From NCBI RefSeq assembly GCF_000948975.2, contig NZ_CP059736.1:248001-312000 (forward strand): a DNA stretch of 64,000 bases. Direction: 5' to 3'. Both the position numbers and the translations under genes were made by a program. Source of the DNA: Thalassomonas actiniarum. GTDB taxonomy: Bacteria > Pseudomonadota > Gammaproteobacteria > Enterobacterales > Alteromonadaceae. Below are positions 16,224 to 24,453 of the stretch, piece after piece (position 1 is the stretch's first letter; every line of letters begins with the position of its first letter). The notes under the pieces are model-generated. The model made no database searches. It was given only the letters and a program-made list of their open reading frames with translations, and was not told the origin of the DNA.

Positions 16224-16922
16224 ATGAACTACCGCAAAAAGAAATTAAATAGTATTGTTGTGTTGTTAATGTTCATTGTATCAATGCCATCGGGTGCAAC
16301 ATTGTTGACTTATAATGGTACATTGGAGCATATATTTATTGATACCGGTTCCAGTCCATACGCAGGAGCAACAGTTGGAGATTCTTACTTTGGACATTTC
16401 GAAGCAGGAAATTCTGTCAATGAATCAAAGCCCATACTACCTTGCCTAAATGACGAATGTGAGTATCTATTTTCTGGCCCCCCGTACAACGCTGCCATTA
16501 GCAATGCAACTACAACTCAAACCACTACCGATCTAAGCATCATTATTTGGGATGAATATAATCTTGAACATGACGATGCAGCAACTGTAAACATGTTGCC
16601 TGGCGTCTCGTTAGAAGTTGGTACTTTGCTTGATGCATGGATAGGCAGCGCATTTATAGGCACAAAAGGGAACGCAGAACTCCTTTTCGTTTCTTTTGAT
16701 ACCAGCTTGTATTCCGATCTGCAGTTTCAAGCGCTTCCTGATATAACGAGGACTGATCTTGCAATTTTCTTTATCCAAGAATCAGATGATGTCGGGAACA
16801 TTATATTCGAAGGAATAGGAACCATAAACAGTGTATCAAAAATACCAATTACTGCGACGTTTTGGTTATTTGCTTTAGGGCTTACTTGTTTGATGGGGAA
16901 GCATTTAGGCAAGCGCGTCTAA
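16224..16922 (+). CDS. exported PEP-CTERM-like protein
   Basis: 232 residues. The start is the ATG at 16224 because AAGGAGGAA ends about 7 nt before it. Signal peptide MNYRKKKLNSIVVLLMFIVSMPSGA. The mature part is beta-rich (TLLTYNGTLEHIFIDTGSSP) with one Cys pair. The C-terminus KIPITATFWLFALGLTCLMG + KHLGKRV has the layout of a PEP-CTERM sorting signal (short polar motif, membrane helix, basic end), but the Pro-Glu-Pro is replaced by K-I-P-I-T. Exosortase processing is thus uncertain; it may be a VPxxA-type variant. No exosortase gene is in the window. Confidence 0.65.
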   Translation: MNYRKKKLNSIVVLLMFIVSMPSGATLLTYNGTLEHIFIDTGSSPYAGATVGDSYFGHFEAGNSVNESKPILPCLNDECEYLFSGPPYNAAISNATTTQTTTDLSIIIWDEYNLEHDDAATVNMLPGVSLEVGTLLDAWIGSAFIGTKGNAELLFVSFDTSLYSDLQFQALPDITRTDLAIFFIQESDDVGNIIFEGIGTINSVSKIPITATFWLFALGLTCLMGKHLGKRV

Positions 16923-16929
16923 GGCAGGC

Positions 16930-16965
16930 CTATGGGGTCAAATCTTGTTTTTTGCAATCATACCA
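16930..16965. repeat. REP-like word, GGGGTCAAATCTTG
   Basis: TGGGGTCAAATCTTGTTTTTTGCA follows the stop of the PEP-CTERM-like gene. Related words occur at 17993 (GGGGTCAGG), 18068 (CCTGGCCCC), 31372 (GATCAGATCTTG) and 31405 (CAAGATCTGGCCCC). The family resembles REP/transposon-end sequences scattered in gammaproteobacteria; no transposase is near. Confidence 0.4.
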
Positions 16966-17220
16966 GGAAGGGGTTATATGCTGGTTCTGAGTAATCTAAA
17001 AGGTTAATGGTGGCGAAGGAGCACAAGAAAAGCTAGATACTTCACCGCATTGAGCAAACTCATCGCACAGTATCGGCGGCCATCACCTTTCAAATAAAAA
17101 AGGGGCTGTTCAAAGATCAAATCCATGCTTTATAAGAAGTACATCAATATTATTTATCCCATTCTATCGATTAACTATAGTTACATATGAAAAGTCTCTA
17201 TGTTGGTAGAGGAGCAAAGT
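16966..17220. other. intergenic region
   Basis: About 255 bp; a few codon-like stretches but no sustained frame. The end, GTTGGTAGAGGAGCAAAGT, is the leader of the next gene. Confidence 0.3.
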
Positions 17221-17988
17221 ATGTTTGAGTTACAGAAGAAAGGTAAAAGCAACTTTCACAATTTAGCTAATCGTACTCAAGGTAGAGTAAATGCTATTCC
17301 GCATATCAGTAAAAGCCGTATTGCGATTCAAAATATCCTCAATGATAACAATTTGCCCATGGATGGGGAGAAGAGCGCAGCAAGCTATCGGACCCACGGT
17401 GTTAAAAAGCCTGCCAAGGCTGATTCAATTGCTCAGTCTTTCACAGGGGGGATACCGACTCGCTCCGATAAGATTGGCAGAGAAGAGCCTGACGGGCAAG
17501 ATCAAAATACATCACTGACCAGCATGTCAAAATTTACCAAGTCGGCAACTCAAAAAGGCTTGTCGATAGAGGTAGAAGGGGAAAATCTTTTTTCATCCAC
17601 TGATTACCCTGGAGGTTTTCGCTGGACGCAAACCATTGATACCAATGCGCCATTAGGTGGTACATCAACCCCTTATGTGGACCCACGGCCAAATGATGAT
17701 AGCAAACCCTTTTATTGGACCGATGCCGAGCATGCCAGCAGCCCTTCTACCTTTAAAGATAAACCATGGCGACCTGTTCCTGGATCCGGGACAACCTGGT
17801 GGACGGCAACGTTAGCTTTAAATGGCGTAGATGATGCTAAAAAGAAAGTTACGGCATTTGACGCTATCTCTTATGGTTTTACCCTGGATAGTGCTGGTAC
17901 CGTTACGCTTGTTCAGCCTACATCTGTCACCTTGACGAGTCACCAAAGTGTTTTGTCTTCTGAGTTTTCATCATGGACCTTTAGCTAG
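17221..17988 (+). CDS. hypothetical protein, 255 aa
   Basis: The ATG at 17221 is chosen over 17200 because AGAGGAG lies 8 nt before it. There is no signal peptide. The N-terminal half is basic, polar and likely disordered (FELQKKGKSNFHNLANRTQGRVN; many Ser/Thr/Asn). The C-terminal half is compact and aromatic (SSTDYPGGFRWTQTID, GSGTTWWTATLALNG, ISYGFTLDSAG), likely an all-beta domain. I do not recognise the family. Flanked by REP-like words, it looks like an accessory gene. Confidence 0.6.
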   Translation: MFELQKKGKSNFHNLANRTQGRVNAIPHISKSRIAIQNILNDNNLPMDGEKSAASYRTHGVKKPAKADSIAQSFTGGIPTRSDKIGREEPDGQDQNTSLTSMSKFTKSATQKGLSIEVEGENLFSSTDYPGGFRWTQTIDTNAPLGGTSTPYVDPRPNDDSKPFYWTDAEHASSPSTFKDKPWRPVPGSGTTWWTATLALNGVDDAKKKVTAFDAISYGFTLDSAGTVTLVQPTSVTLTSHQSVLSSEFSSWTFS

Positions 17989-17990
17989 CA

Positions 17991-18082
17991 AAGTGGGGTC
18001 AGGAGGGGCAGGCCCTGCTCTTTGCAATGCTGTAAGGCTTTAGCAATCGACAGTGCAATAAAATAGACCTGGCCCCAAAGTT
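17991..18082. repeat. REP-like imperfect palindrome
   Basis: TGGGGTCAGG near the left end and CCTGGCCCCA near the right end are inverted relatives around about 70 bp, with an inner GGGCAGGCCCTGC stem. It sits between convergent genes and could also act as a terminator. Confidence 0.4.
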
Positions 18083-18083
18083 T

Positions 18084-19763
18084 CTAAACTTTAAATTTTG
18101 AAATAGAAGCATTAAGCGTATTCGAAATGTCGGTAATTTCACTTGAGTGTTGGTTCAGCTCCTGGCTCAGTGAATTGACATCATCCACTTTAATGACCAG
18201 TTCATTAACCTGCTTACTGATATCCAGAGATACTACAGACTGTTCTTGTGCGGCAGTTGCTATCTGCGATGTGACATCGTTCACCGCGACAAAACCGTCG
18301 CTGATACTGCTAATAGAGCCTCCTACCTTATCAGAGTTGTCCATCAAGCAAGTAAATTCACCTTTGGTTTCTTCCATGCCTGATGATACTTCCTGAGCTT
18401 TCGATTTAAGCATTTCTATGGTCTGTGAAATTTCTTTGGTAGACAACTGAGTGCGTTGAGCAAGCGAGCGGACTTCGTCGGCCACCACTGCAAATCCCCT
18501 GCCCTGTTCGCCCGCTCTGGCAGCTTCAATCGCCGCATTTAAAGCGAGTAAATTGGTTTGTTCGGCAATGCCGTTAATCACGTCAACAACCTGGTTAACA
18601 CTGGTTACTGTTTCACTCAGCTCAGCTATGGCTTTGTCTGCTGTTTCTAAATTATTGCGAATATTACTAACCGAGTTGTCGGCTTGTTCCATGGCTTGAC
18701 GTCCATTTTCAATTTCCTGTTTGGCTTTAGACACTATGCCAATGGCATTTTCACATACCCCGGCTACTTCACTGGCACTGTGCGACAACTCTTCAATGGC
18801 GGTGGCAATTAAGTCGGTAGATTGCTTTTGAGAGTCCACCAGTTCCATGCCCAAAGATGCACTGCCGGATAACTGGTGTGATGCTTTAGAGGTTGACTCT
18901 GAACTTTGTTTCACGTCAGAAATAATATTACTTAATGAATCAACCATGACATCAAGGGCGTCATTGAGCTGGCCTAATTCATTGTCAGATTGAATGGTTC
19001 TGTTGCCACTACTTGTTAAATCTCCTTTAGCGACAACCAACGCAGCCTGCCTTAACTTCTCGATTGGCTTAACCACTTTTGCAATGATAAAGGCGTAACA
19101 GCCCATAAAAAAGATTAATAAAATGACAACAAAGGCAATGGCAATAGTTACCTTTGAACTGACTTGTTCAGAAACCAGGTTAAACTCCTCCAGTTTTCTA
19201 CTGCTGAGCATGGTCATAAACTTATCAACCGGCGCAAATATCTTGTTGCGCTCTTGATGATAACCAGAGTCAAACAGTAAATTGATCGCTTTTTTCCATT
19301 GCTTTATTTCTTCTCCGGTGAGCTGCTCCGGCGCTTTGTTTTCAAATGGTTCCACTAGATTAAATGCTTGTTCTTCCGTGGTGATTAAGTTGAAGGACAA
19401 ATCAACCGATTTATCCAGCAATTGAAGTTCCTGTTTTGTAAACTCATTCTCTACCAATAGCTCTCTAAATGGTATTTTGCGGCCATCCGGGCGAGGCGCT
19501 TTGCCTTCGATTTTATCCACAATCGAAAAGTATTCATCTTTAAATTTGGGGTCTAAGGTTGCCACGTAAGTTCGCGCTAACCGCGTTAGCGCGTCTGAAT
19601 CGAGCTGAACTTCTTGAGCTAATTTGTATGAGTTAAGTCGTTCGTTGGCACTGGTAACCGACTCTTCTTGGGAAGACGATAACATGAAGGTTAAAGTAAG
19701 AATGCCGATTAATATGACTCCGGCGCAGGTAAACATGATTTGAAGGAGCTTTCTGATGGTCAT
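18084..19763 (-). CDS. methyl-accepting chemotaxis protein
   Basis: 559 residues. TM1 at about residues 8-30, a helical periplasmic sensor of about 180 residues, TM2 at about 210-232, a HAMP linker ([21 protein letters not shown]), and a cytoplasmic signalling domain with the invariant tip [20 protein letters not shown] + [17 protein letters not shown]. The sensor ([22 protein letters not shown]) is a helical-bundle type of unknown ligand. No C-terminal pentapeptide tether is seen. It is a single gene, not in a che operon. Confidence 0.92.
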   Translation of the reverse strand: MTIRKLLQIMFTCAGVILIGILTLTFMLSSSQEESVTSANERLNSYKLAQEVQLDSDALTRLARTYVATLDPKFKDEYFSIVDKIEGKAPRPDGRKIPFRELLVENEFTKQELQLLDKSVDLSFNLITTEEQAFNLVEPFENKAPEQLTGEEIKQWKKAINLLFDSGYHQERNKIFAPVDKFMTMLSSRKLEEFNLVSEQVSSKVTIAIAFVVILLIFFMGCYAFIIAKVVKPIEKLRQAALVVAKGDLTSSGNRTIQSDNELGQLNDALDVMVDSLSNIISDVKQSSESTSKASHQLSGSASLGMELVDSQKQSTDLIATAIEELSHSASEVAGVCENAIGIVSKAKQEIENGRQAMEQADNSVSNIRNNLETADKAIAELSETVTSVNQVVDVINGIAEQTNLLALNAAIEAARAGEQGRGFAVVADEVRSLAQRTQLSTKEISQTIEMLKSKAQEVSSGMEETKGEFTCLMDNSDKVGGSISSISDGFVAVNDVTSQIATAAQEQSVVSLDISKQVNELVIKVDDVNSLSQELNQHSSEITDISNTLNASISKFKV

Positions 19764-20127
19764 AGAAAAGTAACCGCCTTAATAATACTTACCTAAAGTT
19801 AGAAGATAATTTGCTATTTTTCATTTTGCTATTTTTCATTTAATTATTTTATAAATTATCTTTAACATTCCTTTTATTTTTTATGCGGAGTTGAGCACTG
19901 TGAAGGAGTTAGCACTGGATTTTGCTGGCAAATCTCTTTTATGCTAAATGAAAGCCCTGATAAACTCTCCAAGCTTTAATTTGAAAGTACTCCGCACATT
20001 TTATGCCAGATCTTAATAGGTGTTTTATAAGTAAGCTACTTTCTCTGAAGCCTGAATAGAACCGAAATTATCCTATTGATATTTAAATTATTTGAGGCGA
20101 GTTGTCGATGTCTGAAACATGTGCAGC
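19764..20127. other. intergenic region
   Basis: 364 bp, AT-rich with tandem TTTTGCTATTTTTCATT words at 19810-19840. It holds the promoter of the chemoreceptor. No gene seen. Confidence 0.35.
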
Positions 20128-20357
20128 CTATGAGCTGATCCTGTCATCATAGCTTTTACGGCAATGCTTAATATCGTCATAATGTTCGTTCGCCCAAGAT
20201 ACTAATTGATATAAAGGTTTAACGATACCAGTGGCCATTTTTGTGAGCTCGTATTCAACTCTTACCGGGACTTTTGGAAAAACGGTTCTTTTTACATAAC
20301 CTTTTCGCTCTAAATCTCGCAGCGTTTGCGTTAACATCCGCTGAGTGAAATGACCAA
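20128..20357 (-). pseudogene. HxlR-family regulator, 5'-truncated remnant
   Basis: The reading FGHFTQRMLTQTLRDLERKG + YVKRTVFPKVPVRVEYELT is the recognition helix and wing of an HxlR-type MarR-like regulator, and the C-terminus runs normally to its stop. The first ~40 residues are missing: similarity ends around 20357, where an unrelated plus-strand coding remnant begins. The ATG at 20337 lies inside the HTH, so the remaining 69-residue frame should not make a working protein. Confidence 0.75.
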
Positions 20358-20450
20358 AAGGGCTTGAATATTATTGATACCTGGCGGATTGAAAATGGAA
20401 AAATTGTTGAACATTGGGATTCCATTCAAGCGCTTGACAGTTTTATGTGA
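20358..20450 (+). pseudogene. SnoaL/NTF2-like protein, C-terminal remnant
   Basis: Translates as KGLNIIDTWRIENGKIVEHW + DSIQALDSFM then TGA. The D-x-W/F-R-x-E-N-G-K-I-x-E-H-W-D motif is the hallmark C-terminal strand pair of SnoaL-like (NTF2-fold) proteins. Everything before it is missing. It abuts the truncated HxlR gene tail-outward: both genes lost their 5' ends at the same point, as expected from one deletion spanning a divergent promoter. Confidence 0.7.
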
Positions 20451-20616
20451 TTTTATTCCCTGGTCAGTGGCGGCAATACCCGAAACTCAAACGGGGTCTT
20501 TTAGTCTCTGGCAATAAAGTCTTTTGGTGGTTAGGCTTATTTCGCCCTGACCGCCAATACCATTAAGGTTAGCCGTATCGTGAACCGGCATCAGGATAAA
20601 CTCATTGCCGAGATAT

Positions 20617-21543
20617 TCAAAACTCCGGCATATGATCCTCACCACGAGCTATTTGCACAATTTGTTCCCGTAACCAGCGGTTGCTTTGGTCATCTTTATT
20701 TTTAACATGCCAATATAGCTTCATGGAAAAACTCGTTAAATTGACAGGTGTTTTAAACGCTGTGATATTGAATTTGTCCGCGATAACCTCCATGAATTTT
20801 CGTGGTGCCGTCAGTATGGCGTCGCTTGATTCCAGGATATGGGGAGCGCTTGAGAAGTTAGCCACTTTAAACTGCACATCTCTGGATAAGCCCATTTTTT
20901 CTAACACGTCATCAACCATACCGCGGTTGTCTTTCCCGGTTCCCGCCAAAATGTGGGGATACCGACAAAAGCTTTGTGCGTCGCGTTTCGTGCCTAAAAA
21001 AGGATGCCCGTTTCTTGTCGCTGAGAGGAAGTCGTCGCGATACAGGGTTGTTACCATCAAGCTCGGGTGACTCGACTCTACCACACTAATGCTAAAGTCA
21101 ACTTCACCACTCTCTATTTGACTGGCGAGACTGTGCTTATCCAGTTTATTGAAAATCAGATGAATATTGGGAGCTACTTTACTAAGGTGTTTTATTAAAG
21201 GTGCCGCGATAACCTGCTCAACCAGGTCACTGGTCGCAATATAAAAAGTACGGCTGGAATATAATGGTTCAAACTCCTCCTGGATCAATATATTGCGTTC
21301 AAAATCATTTAACCAGCGATTTAAACGGGTTTGCATCGACTCCGCTCTAGGGGTCAATACTAATTTATTACCCTGACGGATCACTAATGAGTCATTGAAA
21401 CTGTGACGAAGTTTTTTCAAGGTATGACTGACCGCTGATTGTGTCAACCCGGCACGTTCACCGGCACGCGTTAGATTTTTTGTTTCAAATATCAGTTGCA
21501 GCAGTCTTAGCTGGTTTAACTCTATGTCAGAAATATTACTCAT
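20617..21543 (-). CDS. LysR-family transcriptional regulator
   Basis: 308 residues. The N-terminal winged HTH is at residues 7-66 (NLTRAGERAGLTQSAVSHTL), followed by the helical linker and a periplasmic-binding-protein-like effector domain (about 95-300; FYIATSDLVEQVIAAPLIKH). It is full length for the family. It diverges from the DJ-1 gene at 21671 with about 127 bp between, the usual LysR arrangement, so it likely controls the DJ-1/SDR pair. The ligand is unknown. Confidence 0.92.
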   Translation of the reverse strand: MSNISDIELNQLRLLQLIFETKNLTRAGERAGLTQSAVSHTLKKLRHSFNDSLVIRQGNKLVLTPRAESMQTRLNRWLNDFERNILIQEEFEPLYSSRTFYIATSDLVEQVIAAPLIKHLSKVAPNIHLIFNKLDKHSLASQIESGEVDFSISVVESSHPSLMVTTLYRDDFLSATRNGHPFLGTKRDAQSFCRYPHILAGTGKDNRGMVDDVLEKMGLSRDVQFKVANFSSAPHILESSDAILTAPRKFMEVIADKFNITAFKTPVNLTSFSMKLYWHVKNKDDQSNRWLREQIVQIARGEDHMPEF

Positions 21544-21596
21544 GACAACAAATCCAGGTCATTAATCTTATTCATAGCTATATTAGCTTAATTAAT

Positions 21597-21608
21597 TTCA
21601 TTAATGAA
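21597..21608. promoter_or_regulatory. palindrome in the LysR/DJ-1 divergent promoter
   Basis: TTCATTAATGAA is a perfect 12-bp dyad midway between the divergent starts, with further TTAAT/ATTAA words around it. It is a plausible LysR binding site (inferred). Confidence 0.4.
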
Positions 21609-21670
21609 CATGCAAACCTTATTCTGTTTGTGAATCGAACACAGTCACACTCAATTTTAAGGTAATGATA

Positions 21671-22513
21671 ATGAAACTGAAAAAACTCCTTGCTGTCGCG
21701 GCTCTAGTGATTAGCCCGGTAACCATGGCAGACAACATCTTAGTTGTTATGTCTGATATCTCTGAGATGAAGCTCAAGAATGGTTATAACTACAAAACCG
21801 GCTTTTACCTGAATGAGCTTATGGAGCCGGTTAAGCTGTTCATGGATGCAGGCCATACACTGACCTTTGCTACGCCAACCGGCTTGGCGCCAACCTTAGA
21901 TCCTGTTTCTGATACACCAGAGCATTTCCTCGACGTAAGTAAAGCAAACTACAACGTCCATAAAACGCTTTTAAATAAGCTAAAGCTGACCGACAAAAAA
22001 TACAGCCCGATTTTAAGCTTCTCCCGTATCGAACAAATCGGTATTGAGCATTTTGATGCCGTGTTTGTCCCTGGCGGTCACGCACCATTAGGCGATTTAG
22101 TTGCTAATGATCAACTGGGTAGCTTTTTACGTCACTTTAATGCCGAGTCCAAGCCGACCGCACTGGTGTGCCACGGCCCGGTTGCTCTGCTGTCTGCACT
22201 AGCAAACAATGCTGATTTTGAAGTGCAAATGAAAGCAGGAAAAAAGGCCAAGCCGGCAGCAGGTTGGATTTATGACGGCTACAACATGACCACCTTCAGC
22301 AATGCAGAAGAAACCGTTGCCACCAAATACTACTTAGGAGGTGATGAGTTGTTCTACTGGCCGCAAGCAGCATTAACCAATGCTGGTGGTAATTACTCTC
22401 GCAGCCAGGAAGACTGGCAGCCGCACATAGTTGTCGACCGTGAATTAATCACTGGCCAAAACAACAAATCTTCGGTGGGGGTTGCTCAGGCATTGCTAAC
22501 CCTACTGAACTGA
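21671..22513 (+). CDS. exported DJ-1/PfpI-family protein
   Basis: 280 residues from the ATG at 21671 (AAGGT 7 nt upstream). Residues 1-20 form a signal peptide (LKKLLAVAALVISPVTMA), unusual because most DJ-1/PfpI members are cytoplasmic. The core has FDAVFVPGGHAPLGDL and ALVCHGPVALLSAL, where the Cys (about residue 167) is the nucleophile at the elbow, and an acidic residue upstream. It resembles Hsp31/glyoxalase III-like and HchA-type members. Upstream of an SDR and divergent from LysR, it may belong to a carbonyl-stress or reductive pathway. Confidence 0.85.
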   Translation: MKLKKLLAVAALVISPVTMADNILVVMSDISEMKLKNGYNYKTGFYLNELMEPVKLFMDAGHTLTFATPTGLAPTLDPVSDTPEHFLDVSKANYNVHKTLLNKLKLTDKKYSPILSFSRIEQIGIEHFDAVFVPGGHAPLGDLVANDQLGSFLRHFNAESKPTALVCHGPVALLSALANNADFEVQMKAGKKAKPAAGWIYDGYNMTTFSNAEETVATKYYLGGDELFYWPQAALTNAGGNYSRSQEDWQPHIVVDRELITGQNNKSSVGVAQALLTLLN

Positions 22514-22599
22514 TATGCCGCCGCTTAGGCATCAAGTACAAAAAACAACTTATTCAGACAAGGCTTAATACAAGCATATTTAATAATCAGGAAACTATC

Positions 22600-23475
22600 A
22601 TGACTAAAACAATTCTTATTACCGGTTCAAACAGTGGCTTCGGCTATCTTATTGCCAATACCCTGGCAAGCAATGGCTACAAAGTGATTGGCTCAATGCG
22701 CGATCCTCAGGGACGTAATGCCTCCATCGCCAATGAGTTAAAAGCCAAAGGTATTCTTGTCGTCGATATAGACGTAACAGATGATGAAAGTGTTGCCAGG
22801 GGGGTTACTGAAGCAATCGAAGCCGCAGGTGCAATTGATGTCTTAATTAACAATGCGGGCGTGGGAACACTTGGTTGGCAGGAGAGCTTTGATATAGAAG
22901 ATTTCAAGAAGGTTTTTGACATCAATGTCTTTGGGGTTCAGCGGTTAACACGCGCAGTGTTGCCACAAATGAAGCAGCGGGGTCATGGCACCTTAATCCA
23001 GATCTCAAGCATATTAGGCAAGTTTGTTTTGCCTTTCTTAGGCTCTTACAATGCCACCAAGCATGCCGTAGAAGGGTTGGCAGAAAATTATCGTGTAGAG
23101 CTTTCACAGTTTGGTGTGCAGTCTTTAATTGTTCAGCCTGGCGGGTTTGGCACTGACTTTGGCGCAAACCTGTTAAAAGCCAGTGATAAGGCTGTGGCCC
23201 AGAGCTATGGAGAATATGCTGATGCTCCTGAACAAATGTGGGCAGGCACTGAGCAGAGCCATGACTTGGAAGATGCGCCGGATCCACAGATGGTTGCAGA
23301 TGCTGTGCTAAAGCTATTGGAAACAGCGCCTGAAAATCGCCCGTTTAGAACCACTGTCGATGGCACTGGCTTGAACCCGGCTATAGAGGCAGTTAACCAA
23401 GCTACTGAAAATGCCATGCAAGAAATTTATTCCACTTACTCAATGGATAATTTGTTTCAGCTTAAACAGAGCTAA
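22600..23475 (+). CDS. short-chain dehydrogenase/reductase
   Basis: 291 residues. The Rossmann start TILITGSNSGFGYLIA holds the TGxxxGxG cofactor motif, then NNAGVGTLG, the catalytic Ser in QISSILG and YNATK (Tyr about 150, Lys +4). The end is longer than a minimal SDR. Classical subtype; the Arg after the second strand (SMRDPQGR) hints at NADP(H). It lies 86 bp behind the DJ-1 gene, likely the same transcript. The substrate is unknown. Confidence 0.9.
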   Translation: MTKTILITGSNSGFGYLIANTLASNGYKVIGSMRDPQGRNASIANELKAKGILVVDIDVTDDESVARGVTEAIEAAGAIDVLINNAGVGTLGWQESFDIEDFKKVFDINVFGVQRLTRAVLPQMKQRGHGTLIQISSILGKFVLPFLGSYNATKHAVEGLAENYRVELSQFGVQSLIVQPGGFGTDFGANLLKASDKAVAQSYGEYADAPEQMWAGTEQSHDLEDAPDPQMVADAVLKLLETAPENRPFRTTVDGTGLNPAIEAVNQATENAMQEIYSTYSMDNLFQLKQS

Positions 23476-23677
23476 GTTGAACGACTAACTCTTTAAGGCG
23501 CACCTTTTATTTTATTGTAATTTTACATTAGATTATCGGGTGCCCCTTAACCACGGGGTCAAAGACTGCCGTTGCCTAAATCAAAGAAAAACCGCTTTGG
23601 GCTTGGTGTATTGTTACCCGGTTCAACCAAAACAGAGCTTCCTTTTTGGGCGCGGCAAGGCGGCCAAGATGAACGGC
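23476..23677. other. intergenic region
   Basis: About 200 bp between convergent genes; short GC-rich dyads, no clear coding frame. Confidence 0.3.
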
Positions 23678-23899
23678 CTAAAAAGTAACTCGCATCTCAC
23701 CATGGGGTAAGGTTTCTGTGCCCGGGAAATACGTGTTATTGTTATTCAGTGAATCTAACGGCTGGTAAAACTCCGGCAAACTAATCCCGCCTCCCGGATT
23801 AGGTTCATATTGCCCTTCTTCTTGATCGTAATAATAGGGGTTTGTATCTTCACATCCTGATCTTTAATCTGACTCTCTTAATTTTTTCTTATCTGTCAT
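23678..23899 (-). pseudogene. small unknown gene broken by one in-frame TAA
   Basis: AAGGA lies 7 nt upstream of the ATG at 23899, and the frame runs 74 codons to TAG. A TAA interrupts it at codon 12 (23864-23866). The first part reads MTDKKKLRESD; after the stop the frame continues with protein-like composition (RSGCEDTNPYYYDQEEGQYE, then PNPGGGISLPEFYQPLDSLN). The rest is acidic and Pro/Gly/Asn/Tyr-rich, with no known family. The intact frame after the stop suggests a recent nonsense mutation or a sequencing error. Confidence 0.5.
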
Positions 23900-24379
23900 C
23901 GTATTTTCCTTAAACTTGCCTGATATGTCTTATCTGACATATTTTTCTTTTTGTTTAATTATCAGCCATAGACAACTGAGCCGAGTAATTCCAAATGACA
24001 CAAAAAAAATTGCGGCCGAAAAATATACTAATAAAGCAAAGAAGTCGCGTCAATTGATCATTGACTATAAAAGCATCAGGATTAGCTTGAAAAGAAATAA
24101 ATGGCTCTTGAGAGACAACGAACATGAAACGTCGAAATGCACTGGATGCTGCTTTGCAGACGTTTGCTTAGCTTTGACAGTGCGGCTGTTACAGCCGGCG
24201 ACAAAGTTAAGTAGGCGTTTAGCCGGGCAGCAAAATATGCCTGGCTTAAGCTGACATCTGCCCAATTAATAATCCTTGAAATTTGGCAAGCAAGTGTATG
24301 AAGGATTATGGGGAAAGGTTGTCCGGGCAGATTAAGAAGAGCCTGGCATACGCTTAGCAGCGGAATACATCCAAGGGCA
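23900..24379. other. intergenic region
   Basis: About 480 bp. Open frames at 23916-24254 (+) and 24065-24265 (-) lack ribosome sites and protein-like composition. Nothing else recognised. Confidence 0.3.
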
Positions 24380-24413
24380 AACTCACACAGCCGTTTTATT
24401 TACCGTGTGAGTT
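24380..24413. terminator. inverted repeat after the S8 protease gene
   Basis: AACTCACAC (24380-24388) and GTGTGAGTT (24405-24413) are perfect 9-bp arms around a 16-nt loop, about 40 nt past the stop of the minus-strand protease gene. The T-tract is short, so its role as a terminator is likely but not certain. Confidence 0.45.
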
Positions 24414-24453
24414 AAAATGCCCGCTTGTCTGAAAATTCTGCTATTTCTACCGA

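Noticed and set aside
23916-24254. 112-residue plus-strand ORF
   Set aside because: No Shine-Dalgarno and low-quality protein composition; an equally long reverse frame overlaps it.
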